Notes under the pieces: generated by a model
What the model saw: only the letters and a program-made list of their open reading frames with translations
The model's database searches: none
Told to the model about the DNA's origin: nothing
Source: Methyloversatilis discipulorum
Lineage (GTDB): Bacteria; Pseudomonadota; Gammaproteobacteria; Burkholderiales; Rhodocyclaceae
NCBI RefSeq assembly: GCF_018780585.1
Contig: NZ_JADMJL010000025.1
Location: forward strand, 1-64,000
Reading direction: 5' to 3'
Length of the DNA stretch: 64,000 nt
Part shown: positions 55,904 through 63,946 of the stretch, one piece after another
Layout: the number at the start of each line of letters is the position of its first letter
How positions within the stretch are numbered: the first letter of the stretch is position 1
Translations under genes and position numbers: made by a program

Positions 55904-56650
55904 ATGCACAAGGACATTTCAACATCAAAGGTGTTCTATCGTCCCATCGAGGCGGCCATCCGATGGGCTGGGTTGCTGCGGTATCTCCCGATGATCCTGG
56001 CCACGATCGCGTCACCGCGTGTCCTGCCTCGGTCGCTGAACTGCCCTCGATGGAATGAGTGCCGGCTGCACTCGGAACGTATCTATGACGGCATCCTCAA
56101 CGGAGAGCTGCCCTACGGCAAGAACGGGATCACGCTCAATGATCCGAACCTGCTCAATTCTCTGGATCTGACTGTTCGCCATGTCGATCTAAAACGCTGG
56201 ATGCGCACCCACTATCCCGAGCACCGGCCAGGATTTCTGTTCAGCCGTGGCGAACGCATGGCGCATCCTTTCATCACCATGGAAACAGGACAGGCGATCC
56301 TCGTGGAGCGGCTGGCCCTTCAGGCCGCGCTTGAACAAGCCCGACGTGAGATGCGAGAACTGCAGGAGCAGCACGACACGCTACTCAAGCAATCCTCGGT
56401 GCTGTTGGCATCCAAGCAATGCGAGATCAGCGAACGGGCGGAAACGACCTATCTCAACATCATTGGAGGGATGTTGACGCTGATGCTGAGCCAGTCGCCT
56501 TCAGGCGTGCCCTATTCCAGCTTCAAAACGCAGGAGGCCCTTGTCTCTGCATTGGTCGCCCACTACGGCGGCACCATGGGCATCACTGAGCGCACCTTAA
56601 ACGGAAAGTTCGCCAACGCTAAGAGGTACGTTCGTAGCGCAAGCGCATGA
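55904..56650 (+). CDS. ICE-encoded protein of unknown function with central coiled coil
   Basis: 248 residues. AAGGAGA is 7 bp before the ATG at 55904. Visible parts: a hydrophobic stretch near 20-35 (AIRWAGLLRYLPMILATIAS), a region with WNECRLHSERIYDGILNGELPYG, a coiled coil around 145-190 (LEQARREMRELQEQHDTLL) and a C-terminal KTQEALVSALVAHYG...ERTLNGKFANAKR that resembles domains found in other mobile-element proteins. I know it only as a conserved ICE hypothetical. It precedes alpA on the same strand. Confidence 0.75.
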   Translation: MHKDISTSKVFYRPIEAAIRWAGLLRYLPMILATIASPRVLPRSLNCPRWNECRLHSERIYDGILNGELPYGKNGITLNDPNLLNSLDLTVRHVDLKRWMRTHYPEHRPGFLFSRGERMAHPFITMETGQAILVERLALQAALEQARREMRELQEQHDTLLKQSSVLLASKQCEISERAETTYLNIIGGMLTLMLSQSPSGVPYSSFKTQEALVSALVAHYGGTMGITERTLNGKFANAKRYVRSASA

Positions 56651-56668
56651 GGTTATCCAGCTTGTATG

Positions 56669-56695
56669 TGCAATCGCGGAGATTGCATTTGCAAT
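56669..56695. promoter_or_regulatory. TGCAAT operator cluster before alpA
   Basis: TGCAATC-N5-GATTGCA (56669-56687) is a perfect 7-bp inverted repeat, followed at once by a third half-site TTGCAAT (56689-56695). It lies about 75 bp before alpA; TTGCAA could double as a -35 box with TCTATT (56713-56718) as -10, 18 bp apart. It could bind AlpA or another ICE regulator. Confidence 0.5.
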
Positions 56696-56768
56696 GTCTT
56701 TCCGCAGCCAGGTCTATTGAATAGAGGTCACGCCAACAAACGCCACCGAGCGTTCAGGAGTGACCGCC

Positions 56769-56981
56769 ATGTCGCAGACCCCTGTACTCCCGCCGAACGA
56801 GCGCCGCATCCTGCGGCTCGATGAAGTCGAAGCGAAGTCCGGCTTCAAACGCGCCCACATCTACAACCTGATGAAGAAGCGCCAGTTCCCTCAGGCGCTG
56901 CGCCTGGGCGTGCGCGCTGTCGGCTGGGATTCGATCGAAATCGACCAGTGGATCGCCGAGCGCCTCAACCACCGGACCTGA
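56769..56981 (+). CDS. alpA: AlpA-family excisionase-like regulator
   Basis: 70 residues. A winged-helix MerR/AlpA motif: RILRLDEVEAKSGFKRAHIYNLMKKRQFPQALRLG...VGWDSIEIDQWIAERL. AlpA proteins activate integrase or core operons of prophages and ICEs. AGGAG is 8 bp before the ATG. It stands 42 bp before parA and is probably the first gene of the operon to ssb. Confidence 0.92.
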   Translation: MSQTPVLPPNERRILRLDEVEAKSGFKRAHIYNLMKKRQFPQALRLGVRAVGWDSIEIDQWIAERLNHRT

Positions 56982-57023
56982 CCCGCTCTCCCGCGGACTT
57001 CCCATTCCCAGCCGGAGAGCGCC

Positions 57024-57899
57024 ATGCAGGTCGTGTCCATCATTTCAACGAAGGGCGGCGTCGGCAAGACCACGACGGCCGCCAACCTGGGCGGGCTCGC
57101 CGCGGACGCGGGCCTGCGCGTGCTGCTGCTCGATCTCGACGTGCAGCCCACCTTGTCCTCCTACTACGAACTGACCCAGCGCGCGCCGGGCGGCATCTAT
57201 GAGCTGTTGGCCTTCAACGAGCGCGACCTTGGCCAGCTCGTGTCCCGCACGATCATCGCGGGCCTGGACCTGGTGCTGTCCGACGACCACCGGGGCGAGC
57301 TGAACACGTTGTTGCTGCATGCGCCGGATGGCCGCCTGCGGTTGCGGCATCTGCTGCCAGCACTTGCTCCCCTCTACGACCTGGTGCTGATCGACACCCA
57401 GGGCGCGCGTTCCGTGCTGCTGGAGATGGCGGTGCTCGCCTCCGATCTCGCGCTGTCGCCCGTCACGCCGGAGATCCTCGCGGCACGCGAGCTGCGGCGC
57501 GGCACCATGCAGTTGCTCGAAGACATTGCGCCGTACCGGCACCTGGGCATCGAACCGCCGCCGCTGCACTTGCTCATCAACCGCGTCCACCCGGTGTCCG
57601 CCAACGCACGGCTGATCCAGCAGGCCTTGCGCGACCTGTTCCAGGACAGCGCCGGCATCCGCGTGCTCGCCACCGACGTGCCGGCCATAGAAGCGTATCC
57701 ACGTGCCGCAACGCGCGGCCTGCCGGTGCATCGGGTCGAGCACCGCCAGCCGCCCGGCAGAGTCGCCCCTGCCGCGCTCGACACGATGCGCGCGCTCGCC
57801 AGCGAGTTGTTCCCGCAATGGCAGGACCGACTGGCTCAAGTATCCGGCCGCCCGCAGCGACCTCTTGATCCTGGGAGGCCCCATGGCGAACGCACATGA
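57024..57899 (+). CDS. parA: ParA/Soj-family partition ATPase of the ICE
   Basis: 291 residues. The deviant Walker A KGGVGKTTTAANLGG is at residues 11-25, Walker A' region LLLDLDVQPTLSSYY and VLIDTQGARSVLLEM follow. In ICEclc-type elements a chromosomal-like ParA stabilises the excised circle. Its 3' end overlaps the next small gene. Confidence 0.93.
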   Translation: MQVVSIISTKGGVGKTTTAANLGGLAADAGLRVLLLDLDVQPTLSSYYELTQRAPGGIYELLAFNERDLGQLVSRTIIAGLDLVLSDDHRGELNTLLLHAPDGRLRLRHLLPALAPLYDLVLIDTQGARSVLLEMAVLASDLALSPVTPEILAARELRRGTMQLLEDIAPYRHLGIEPPPLHLLINRVHPVSANARLIQQALRDLFQDSAGIRVLATDVPAIEAYPRAATRGLPVHRVEHRQPPGRVAPAALDTMRALASELFPQWQDRLAQVSGRPQRPLDPGRPHGERT

Positions 57900-58152
57900 G
57901 CTGGCCCGCGGCCACAAGCGGCTGCGCGCCCTGATCGAGTTCGCGGTCGGTGAGGGCTGGCACGTCAAGCGCACGCCGGGCGGGCACCTCAAGTTCACCA
58001 AGGCCGGCTGCGCGGCGATCTACACGAGTTCGACAGCGAGTGACCACCGGGCCGAATTGAACGCCCGTGCGCAGATCCGCCGCGCCGAGCGAGAGGCCCG
58101 CATGGCGCCGGCCGGCGGTCGTGGGGACTGCGAGGGGTGCGGCCATGGCTGA
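57883..58152 (+). CDS. Small protein between parA and parB, HicA-like fold (Shi position)
   Basis: 89 residues. ALIEFAVGEGWHVKRTPGGHLKFTKAG has the form of the HicA/dsRBD-like fold, where a His follows GG (GGHLKF), and a basic helix RAQIRRAEREAR ends it. In ICEclc this position is occupied by the gene called shi. GGGAGG is 5 bp before the ATG. It overlaps parA by 17 bp and parB by 8 bp, so it is translated with them. RNase activity is unproven, and no HicB partner is present. Confidence 0.75.
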   Translation: MANAHELARGHKRLRALIEFAVGEGWHVKRTPGGHLKFTKAGCAAIYTSSTASDHRAELNARAQIRRAEREARMAPAGGRGDCEGCGHG

Positions 58153-59824
58153 CATGACCTCGCAGGACATGGCAGGCAAGCTGCTCGCGGCCGGCTTCGA
58201 GCGCAGCGGCCCAGCGGCTACGGCCTTGAGCGACCCGATCGCGGACACGCCCATGGTCGTGACGCTGGACCAGTTGCGGCCCTACGACCATGACCCGCGC
58301 ATGAAGCGCAACCCGGCTTACGAGGAAATCAAGGCATCCATCCGCGAGCGCGGCCTGGACGCGGCGCCGGCCATCACGCGCAGGCCCGGCGAGGACCACT
58401 ACATCATCCGCAACGGCGGCAACACGCGACTGGCGATCCTGCGCGAACTCTGGTCGGAGACCAAGGAAGAACGCTTCTTCCGCATATCGTGCCTGTTCCG
58501 ACCATGGCCGGAGCGCGGTGAAATCGTCGCGCTGACCGGGCATCTTGCCGAGAACGAACTGCGCGGCGGCCTCACGTTCATCGAGCGCGCGCTCGGCGTC
58601 GAGAAAGCACGGGAGTTCTACGAGCAGGAGAGCGGCGCCGCCCTGAGCCAGTCGGAACTGGCCCGCCGCCTGGCGGCCGATGGCTTCCCCGTCCAGCGGT
58701 CGCACATCACCCGCATGGCCGACGCGGTGCGCTACCTGCTGCCCGCCATTCCCACTGTGCTCTATGGCGGCCTGGGGCGCCACCAGGTCGAGCGGCTGTC
58801 GGTCATGCGCACGGCCTGCAAACGCACCTGGGAGCACTACGCCAAGGACCGTTCGCTGCCGCTGGACTTCGACAGTTTCTTTCAGGAGGTGCTGGCGCAG
58901 TTCGACACGCAGGGCGACGAGTTCGCGCCGCAGCGCGTGCAAGACGAGCTGATCGGCCAGATGTCCGAGCTGCTGGGCATCGGCTACGACGTGCTGGCGC
59001 TGGACCTGACCGAATCGGAAAGCCGCCACCGGGCGCTGGTCAGTGACCCGACGCCACCTGCGGCGCAGCCGGCGTTGCCTTCGCCCACCGCCGGCACGCC
59101 GACTCCGCCGGGCGCAGCATCGTCCATCGCCACGCCTGCAGCGGCGGCCGGTCCTCCACCCGCCAGCCCTCCGGCGTCCGAGCCCACCTTGCGCCACGAC
59201 GACACGGCGGTTGGCGAAGCGGCCACGGGAAGCCAGCCGGCCGCACCGGGCGATCTGCTTCGCGAGCACATCGTCTCGCCAGCACCGACGACAGAACGGC
59301 TCCAATCGATCCAGCGCATGGTCGCCGACCAGTTGGGCGATGCGCTGCCGCCCGACTTCTCGGCGAGCGTGCTGCAGTCCATCCCGGTGCAAGCCGGCGG
59401 ACTCTATCCGATCTCCGACGTCTGGTACATCGACGCCGGCCTGGACACGCCCGATCGGCTGCGCATCCACATCGCGCAGTTCGCGCGCGAGATCGCCGGG
59501 GAGGCAGGCCTGGACGAGTGCATCGAGGATCGCGCCGATGGCATCGGGTTTGCGTGCCGCGCCCGCGGCCAAGCCCCGTCGCCGCTCGGCCGCGCGGTGC
59601 TGACGCTGCTCACTTCCCTGACGGGTCAGCCCGTCGCCGAAGCGGGCCTGGACGGCGCGCAGCTCGCCGCCGACCTGCCGACCCTGTTGCACGGCCAGAG
59701 CCAAGGCCATGGCAGCGGCGCAAGGCGCTTGAGCGACACGGCGTTGGTCAAGCTCTTTCGGCTGCTGCGCCTCGCCCGGCGTCTGCTGGACCTGGAAGCC
59801 GGCACCACGGCGCCCGGGACGTGA
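58145..59824 (+). CDS. parB: ICE ParB-family partition/nuclease-like protein
   Basis: 559 residues. ParB/Srx-like N domain: VVTLDQLRPYDHDPRMKRN, IRERGLDAAPAITRRPGE, YIIRNGGNTRLAILREL and GHLAENELRGGLTFIERA, then an HTH (SELARRLAADGFPVQRSHI). A long Pro/Ala linker (about 300-370) separates a C-terminal domain (about 380-559) found only in ICE versions. It should bind centromere-like palindromes such as those near 61,700-61,950. Confidence 0.9.
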   Translation: MADMTSQDMAGKLLAAGFERSGPAATALSDPIADTPMVVTLDQLRPYDHDPRMKRNPAYEEIKASIRERGLDAAPAITRRPGEDHYIIRNGGNTRLAILRELWSETKEERFFRISCLFRPWPERGEIVALTGHLAENELRGGLTFIERALGVEKAREFYEQESGAALSQSELARRLAADGFPVQRSHITRMADAVRYLLPAIPTVLYGGLGRHQVERLSVMRTACKRTWEHYAKDRSLPLDFDSFFQEVLAQFDTQGDEFAPQRVQDELIGQMSELLGIGYDVLALDLTESESRHRALVSDPTPPAAQPALPSPTAGTPTPPGAASSIATPAAAAGPPPASPPASEPTLRHDDTAVGEAATGSQPAAPGDLLREHIVSPAPTTERLQSIQRMVADQLGDALPPDFSASVLQSIPVQAGGLYPISDVWYIDAGLDTPDRLRIHIAQFAREIAGEAGLDECIEDRADGIGFACRARGQAPSPLGRAVLTLLTSLTGQPVAEAGLDGAQLAADLPTLLHGQSQGHGSGARRLSDTALVKLFRLLRLARRLLDLEAGTTAPGT

Positions 59825-59838
59825 GCGAGGGAGGCCGC

Positions 59839-60399
59839 ATGTCCACATCGCATCCGCTCAACCAGGCCGTGATTGCCCAGGCGCTGTATGACCTTCGCAA
59901 CGGCCAACTGCGCCGCTGCAAGGCCATGGGCTTCGGCGAGGCCGAGCTGGATGCGCTCAAGCACCCCGCGCTGATCAGCGTGCTGGCCAACGCCAGCGTC
60001 TCGTGGTGCTCGGTCACGGTCAACCGCGAAGTGCTGCAGCGCCTGCTCAACCAGGCACAGGACGTGGAGAAGGAAATCGCCACGGTCGATCGCATGCTGC
60101 GGCTGGGGGCCAGCACGGAGATGGTCAGCCGCTTCTATGGCCTGACCCATCAGGAAGTCGCCCTGCGGCGGGAGATCCTCGGCCTGCCCAAGCGCAAGGG
60201 GCGCCACCCCGTCCTGGACGAGACCCAGGACACCGAACTGTGGCGGCAATGGAAAGCCGTGACCAGCAGCAGGAACGTCGATCTGGAGGACGAGACCTCG
60301 ATTCTCGATGCGGCCATGGACCTGGCCGAGGGCATGTCGCTGCCGCTCTCGGTGGTCTGGGCCGCGATCAGGAACTGGGTCGATCAGGGATTGGGCTAG
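59839..60399 (+). CDS. DUF2857-family ICE regulator-like protein
   Basis: 186 residues. NQAVIAQALYDLRNGQLRRCKAMG, then ASTEMVSRFYGLTHQEVALRREILGL, which reads as a helix-turn-helix, and a C-terminal helical part (DAAMDLAEGMSLPLSVVWAAI). Members are transcription-factor-like proteins kept in this ICE core order; in related elements FlhC-like homologues activate transfer genes. GAGGGAGG precedes the ATG at 59839. Confidence 0.85.
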   Translation: MSTSHPLNQAVIAQALYDLRNGQLRRCKAMGFGEAELDALKHPALISVLANASVSWCSVTVNREVLQRLLNQAQDVEKEIATVDRMLRLGASTEMVSRFYGLTHQEVALRREILGLPKRKGRHPVLDETQDTELWRQWKAVTSSRNVDLEDETSILDAAMDLAEGMSLPLSVVWAAIRNWVDQGLG

Positions 60400-60402
60400 G
60401 CC

Positions 60403-61641
60403 ATGGCCGTGGACGACACCGCCCCACGAGCCCAGCGCCCTGGCCCCATCGCACTCGCCGACCTGTTCGACGCTGCGCTGAAGGACCTCGCGCCCAAGTC
60501 CAGCTCTGGCGCTCCCGCGTCCCTGCCTGCTCCAACGCCCACGCCTCCTACGTCCGGCGACGCCTTCCTGTTCAGTGGCAATCGGCACGAGAGCGTGCCG
60601 CGGCGGCTGTTCCTCGACCGCCGCCTGACACCGCTGGAGCGCAACGCCTGGCAGGTGTTCCGATTGATGCTCAACGACGATGGCGTCACGGCATTTCCCA
60701 CCTATGAGCAGTTGCGCCCCTGGCTGGCGTCGATGCCCTGCGCAGGCCAGGCCTCCCATGAGACCGTGGCGCGGGCGCTGACGCTGCTGCGCCTGACGCG
60801 CTGGCTGAGCCTCGTGCGACGACGGCGCGACCCCAAGACCGGTCGCATCCTCGGCAACCTCTACGTCCTGCACGACGAACCGCTGACGCCGTTCGAGGCG
60901 ATGCAACTCGACGCCGACTACCTGGCCCTGGTCAGCCAGTCGCTGGGGCATTCGGCCAAGGCCGTCCAGGTGGTGGGACTCAACACCCTCCAGGAGATCG
61001 CGGACGACCCGATGCTGTCCGGACGCACCTTGCCGTCGCGGCTGCAAGTGCTCGCCGAGCGCCTGGCCGACCAGGGCATCACCGCCTCCGAAAGTTATCC
61101 ACAGGAGGATGCGGTCCACGATTCCGAAGAAGGGCCCGCGAGCCTTCTTCGGAATGGCGATCGCCCATCTTCGGAATCCGAAGCAGGGCCGAAACCCGCG
61201 CCAGACGGCGCTCTTCGGAATTCGAAGCAGGACCGTACAGTACGTAGTAGTCGTATTGATGAAGTACGTACTACCGCGCAGGCGCGTGCGCTGGGCGACC
61301 TGCAATGGCCCAAGCGCTTCGCGGAACTGAAGGCGGAACAGCAGGCCGGAGCCAAGATGGCGTTGCAGCAGGTGGACGCTGCCCTGCGGCAGGCCGTGCT
61401 GGACGAATGGGCCGCACGGTGCGGCAAGCATGGCATCCGCAACCCCGCCGGTTATCTGTTCGGCATCATCCAGCGCGCCATGCGCGGCGAGTTCAATGCC
61501 TGGGCCAAGCAGACCGGCCCGGCACCGCCAACACCATCGGCGGCGCGAGCGCCACCAACCGAGCCGCCGCGCAACGTCGTGCCGCCCGAGGTGGCCCGGC
61601 AGCACATCGAGCGCCTGCGCGATCTGCTGCGCAAATCCTGA
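60403..61641 (+). CDS. STY4528-family ICE/pathogenicity-island replication protein
   Basis: 412 residues. A winged-helix region (about 65-155, RRLFLDRRLTPLERNAWQVFRLML...ETVARALTLLRLTRWLSLVRRRR) like plasmid replication initiators is followed by a linker (about 230-290) and a C-terminal helical domain (QVDAALRQAVLDEWAARCGKHGIRNPAGYLFGIIQRA). The linker is encoded by DNA with a perfect DnaA box and inverted repeats, so the initiator may act on its own gene. Codon use in that linker differs sharply from the flanks. Confidence 0.87.
   Translation: MAVDDTAPRAQRPGPIALADLFDAALKDLAPKSSSGAPASLPAPTPTPPTSGDAFLFSGNRHESVPRRLFLDRRLTPLERNAWQVFRLMLNDDGVTAFPTYEQLRPWLASMPCAGQASHETVARALTLLRLTRWLSLVRRRRDPKTGRILGNLYVLHDEPLTPFEAMQLDADYLALVSQSLGHSAKAVQVVGLNTLQEIADDPMLSGRTLPSRLQVLAERLADQGITASESYPQEDAVHDSEEGPASLLRNGDRPSSESEAGPKPAPDGALRNSKQDRTVRSSRIDEVRTTAQARALGDLQWPKRFAELKAEQQAGAKMALQQVDAALRQAVLDEWAARCGKHGIRNPAGYLFGIIQRAMRGEFNAWAKQTGPAPPTPSAARAPPTEPPRNVVPPEVARQHIERLRDLLRKS
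61095..61274. other. Candidate embedded origin of replication of the ICE
   Basis: TTATCCACA (61095-61103) is a perfect DnaA box. It is followed by a 13-bp inverted repeat with outer half ATTCCGAAGAAGG (61121-61133, 61143-61155), the palindrome CTTCGGAATCCGAAG (61169-61183), its variant CTTCGGAATTCGAAG (61213-61227), and an AT-richer part with two AGTACGTA repeats (61239-61246, 61263-61270). All lie in the linker of the replication protein gene. Confidence 0.55.
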
Positions 61642-61950
61642 GCACAGGGCTTGTCAAAGCCGTGAAGTAGATCTCCATGGCGGTCGGCAGAAACGGTCCC
61701 CTGGGGACGGCTGTGCGGTGAAGCGCCGGGCGACGGCGCGACATGCTGCGCAAAACCTGAGTAGAGCGCATGCAAGACCATGAAGCAGACCTCCATGGCG
61801 CTCAACGGAACGGTCCCCTGGGGACGGCTGCGCGGCGAAGGATCGTGTCGAACGGCAGCGCGACGTGCGGTGCAGCACGCATACCGTCAACAACCGAGGA
61901 CGGGAACGCCGATGTGAGTGCCCATCTGCGGAGCGGTCCCCAGGGGACCG
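61627..61950. repeat. 118-bp imperfect tandem repeat with GTCCCC/GGGGAC palindromes
   Basis: Unit A starts at 61627 with CTGCGCAAATCCTGAG, the end of the replication gene, and unit B at 61746 with CTGCGCAAAACCTGAG. Both contain GAAG(T/C)AGA(T/C)CTCCATGGCG and CGGTCCCCTGGGGACGG (61694-61710 and 61811-61827). A third, diverged palindrome CGGTCCCCAGGGGACCG is at 61934-61950. The 61642-62070 stretch has no supported gene. Centromere (parS), transfer origin or regulatory roles are possible. Confidence 0.7.
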
Positions 61951-62070
61951 TTGCGCGCTGCGCCGCCAGCGCGCACAGAACCGGGGGTCGGCTCATTTCG
62001 GTTTGTTGACTGACTGCCTTCCGCTGCATGCGGATGCTGGCGGCTCCCTGTCCACCAGCGAGCGATCACC

Positions 62071-62862
62071 ATGGCAACCAGCAACGAACCATTGCAACTC
62101 AACCTCGGCTCCCTGCGCAGCGCGATGTCGCTGACGCTGCACACCCACCACGCCTCGCGCATCTGGCATGGCCGCGCCGCCGCCGAGGGGCGACCCGGCA
62201 TCGTCGGCCTGAACGGCTACATCGCCGTGATGAACAAGATGAAGCGCGGCTCGGAGCAGGACGACCCGTACAGCGACTGGTGGATGTTGCGCATCGAGGA
62301 AAAGCTCGACCAGACCAGGACCACGTTGCAATCGCTGCGCGAGCAGGTTGACCAGGCACTGGCCGGCGTGCCTGCGGCGTTGAGCCTGGGTGAGAACCTC
62401 AACGTGCAGCCGGTGAAGCTCCCCTTGTTCGTGAACGCGCAGCTCGGCTTTGCCGCCGTCTATCTGCTGGCCGACTACGACGACATCGCCCGCAAGCTGA
62501 TCCTCGCCCACCACACCGCGCTGATCGATCGCTCGACGTTGGAGCGCTGGCTCAACGAAGGTGCCCACGCGCTGCGCAGCCTGTTCAGCCTGGCCCAGCA
62601 ATACCGCTACTCGGGCTGCACCCGCGACGACTTCGCGGCCAAGAACGCCGCAGCTCGGGCAGCATTGGAGAAGTTCGGCGAACTGCCGCAGGACGTGCTC
62701 GAAGGCATGCGCCGCTCGAAGTTTGCGCCGCCCGTCGTGCGCCGTGGTCTGCAACAGCGTGGTGATAGCGCTGCCGCAGCCGCATCTCCCACCGACGAAG
62801 GCGCTGCCGCCGATTCGGCCGAGGCCAAGTCCACAGCCGCCGGCGAGGACGAACCGGCATGA
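62071..62862 (+). CDS. PFL_4669-family ICE protein (TIGR03761 type)
   Basis: 263 residues. LNLGSLRSAMSLTLHTHHASRIWHGR, GIVGLNGYIAVMNKMKRG and DDPYSDWWMLRIEEKL mark the conserved ICE family whose function is unknown. The C-terminal 50 residues are Ala/Glu-rich and disordered. Its stop overlaps the start of the next gene (ATGA). The ATG at 62071 follows the repeat region, so it may have its own promoter. Confidence 0.87.
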   Translation: MATSNEPLQLNLGSLRSAMSLTLHTHHASRIWHGRAAAEGRPGIVGLNGYIAVMNKMKRGSEQDDPYSDWWMLRIEEKLDQTRTTLQSLREQVDQALAGVPAALSLGENLNVQPVKLPLFVNAQLGFAAVYLLADYDDIARKLILAHHTALIDRSTLERWLNEGAHALRSLFSLAQQYRYSGCTRDDFAAKNAAARAALEKFGELPQDVLEGMRRSKFAPPVVRRGLQQRGDSAAAAASPTDEGAAADSAEAKSTAAGEDEPA

Positions 62863-63386
62863 GCGACCCGAACCGCGAACCGCGCTACTTCCGTCGTCTG
62901 GAACAGCCAGCCTTCATGCGGCTGGAACACGCGGCCTCTCTAAAAGGCCTTTTAAAGCCTTTTAAAGGTAAAGGGGACTTCGAGGCCTGGGCCAGCCAGT
63001 GCTTCGCCATGCGCGACGAGTTGATTGCCCTGGCGCAGCGACAGGTGCTGCCACAGGCGTGCGGGCATCCCTTCCACCTGCTTCCCGTCGAGCTGGCCCA
63101 GCAGACCACTGGCGCAGGCACGACCTTTCTTCGCTGGCGCAAGCACGATCGATCGGCCATGGGCGTGGCGTTGTGGCAGGAGCTGATGGCGAGCCCCAGC
63201 ACGCCGGTCAACCTGCTGCACGACCTGCACGAGATCGAACTGCAGCGCGTCATGCTGAACATGCAGATCAGCCTGCTGCACACCCTGGGCAGGCAAGCAC
63301 AGGAATGCGCCAGCAAGGCCGCGCAGGCGGACAACACCTACCTGCGCCGGCTCGCGTCCGTTCCTGCCGCAGTGCGCGATCGGTGA
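62859..63386 (+). CDS. DUF3158-family protein in the InrR position
   Basis: 175 residues. YFRRLEQPAFMRLEHAASLKG, GAGTTFLRWRKHDRSAMG and LHDLHEIELQRVMLNMQISLLH form a mostly helical soluble protein. In ICEclc the gene directly before ssb is inrR, which raises integrase expression in stationary phase; I infer homology from position and size, not from a search. An unusual AT-rich repeat lies in codons 28-36. Confidence 0.75.
   Translation: MSDPNREPRYFRRLEQPAFMRLEHAASLKGLLKPFKGKGDFEAWASQCFAMRDELIALAQRQVLPQACGHPFHLLPVELAQQTTGAGTTFLRWRKHDRSAMGVALWQELMASPSTPVNLLHDLHEIELQRVMLNMQISLLHTLGRQAQECASKAAQADNTYLRRLASVPAAVRDR
62942..62968. repeat. AT-rich 10-bp tandem repeat inside the DUF3158 gene
   Basis: The palindrome AAAAGGCCTTTT (62942-62953) overlaps two tandem copies of GCCTTTTAAA (62947-62956, 62957-62966). 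It encodes SLKGLLKPFKG and is much more AT-rich than its surroundings. Confidence 0.6.
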
Positions 63387-63459
63387 TTGCGCCTGCCATC
63401 CGAGCACGCGCCCGAGCCCAACGAGGCACGGGTATTTCAACCACCACGGAGATTCCAAC

Positions 63460-63900
63460 ATGAGCACACAATTCATCGGCGAGGGCAACATCGGATCGCC
63501 TCCCGAGTACCGCGAATTCCCCAATGGCAACGACGATCCTCGCCGGTTGCTCCGGCTGAACGTGTACTTCGACAACCCCGTCCCCACCAAGGGCGGCGAG
63601 TTCGAGGACCGCGGCGGCTTCTGGGCGCCGGTGGAACTCTGGCACCACGACGCCGACCGCTGGCAGCAGCTCTACCAGAAGGGCATGCGGGTGCTGGTCG
63701 TCGGCCGCATGGAGCGCGACCCCTGGACGGACAACGAAGATCAGCCGCGTGAGACTTGGCAGGTCAACGCGCGCAGTGTCGGCATCCTGCCGTACCGCAT
63801 CGAGTCTGTGGCCCTCAGCCCGAAGCCACAGGAGGCAGAGCCGAAGCCCCAGGCCACCCAGGAATCGACGGCGCCGAAAGAGACCAAGCGCAGGAAGTGA
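63460..63900 (+). CDS. ssb: ICE single-stranded DNA-binding protein
   Basis: 146 residues. An OB fold is visible in FIGEGNIGSPPEYREFPNGND, RLNVYFDNPVPTKGG, GFWAPVELWHHDADRW and LVVGRMERDPWTDNE, with a basic C-terminal tail (KETKRRK) instead of the acidic tip of chromosomal SSB. It would coat transferred or replicating ICE DNA. A 14-bp hairpin follows. Confidence 0.9.
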   Translation: MSTQFIGEGNIGSPPEYREFPNGNDDPRRLLRLNVYFDNPVPTKGGEFEDRGGFWAPVELWHHDADRWQQLYQKGMRVLVVGRMERDPWTDNEDQPRETWQVNARSVGILPYRIESVALSPKPQEAEPKPQATQESTAPKETKRRK

Positions 63901-63904
63901 TCGG

Positions 63905-63946
63905 GCATGGAGGGCGGCTGCCGCAGTGCTTCGCCGCCCTCCATGC
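63905..63946 (+). terminator. Hairpin downstream of ssb
   Basis: Perfect 14-bp inverted repeat GCATGGAGGGCGGC / GCCGCCCTCCATGC with a 14-nt loop, 4 bp after the ssb stop. There is no T-run. The palindrome TATCCCCAGGGGATA (63956-63970) follows and resembles those at 61,696-61,950. Confidence 0.6.
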
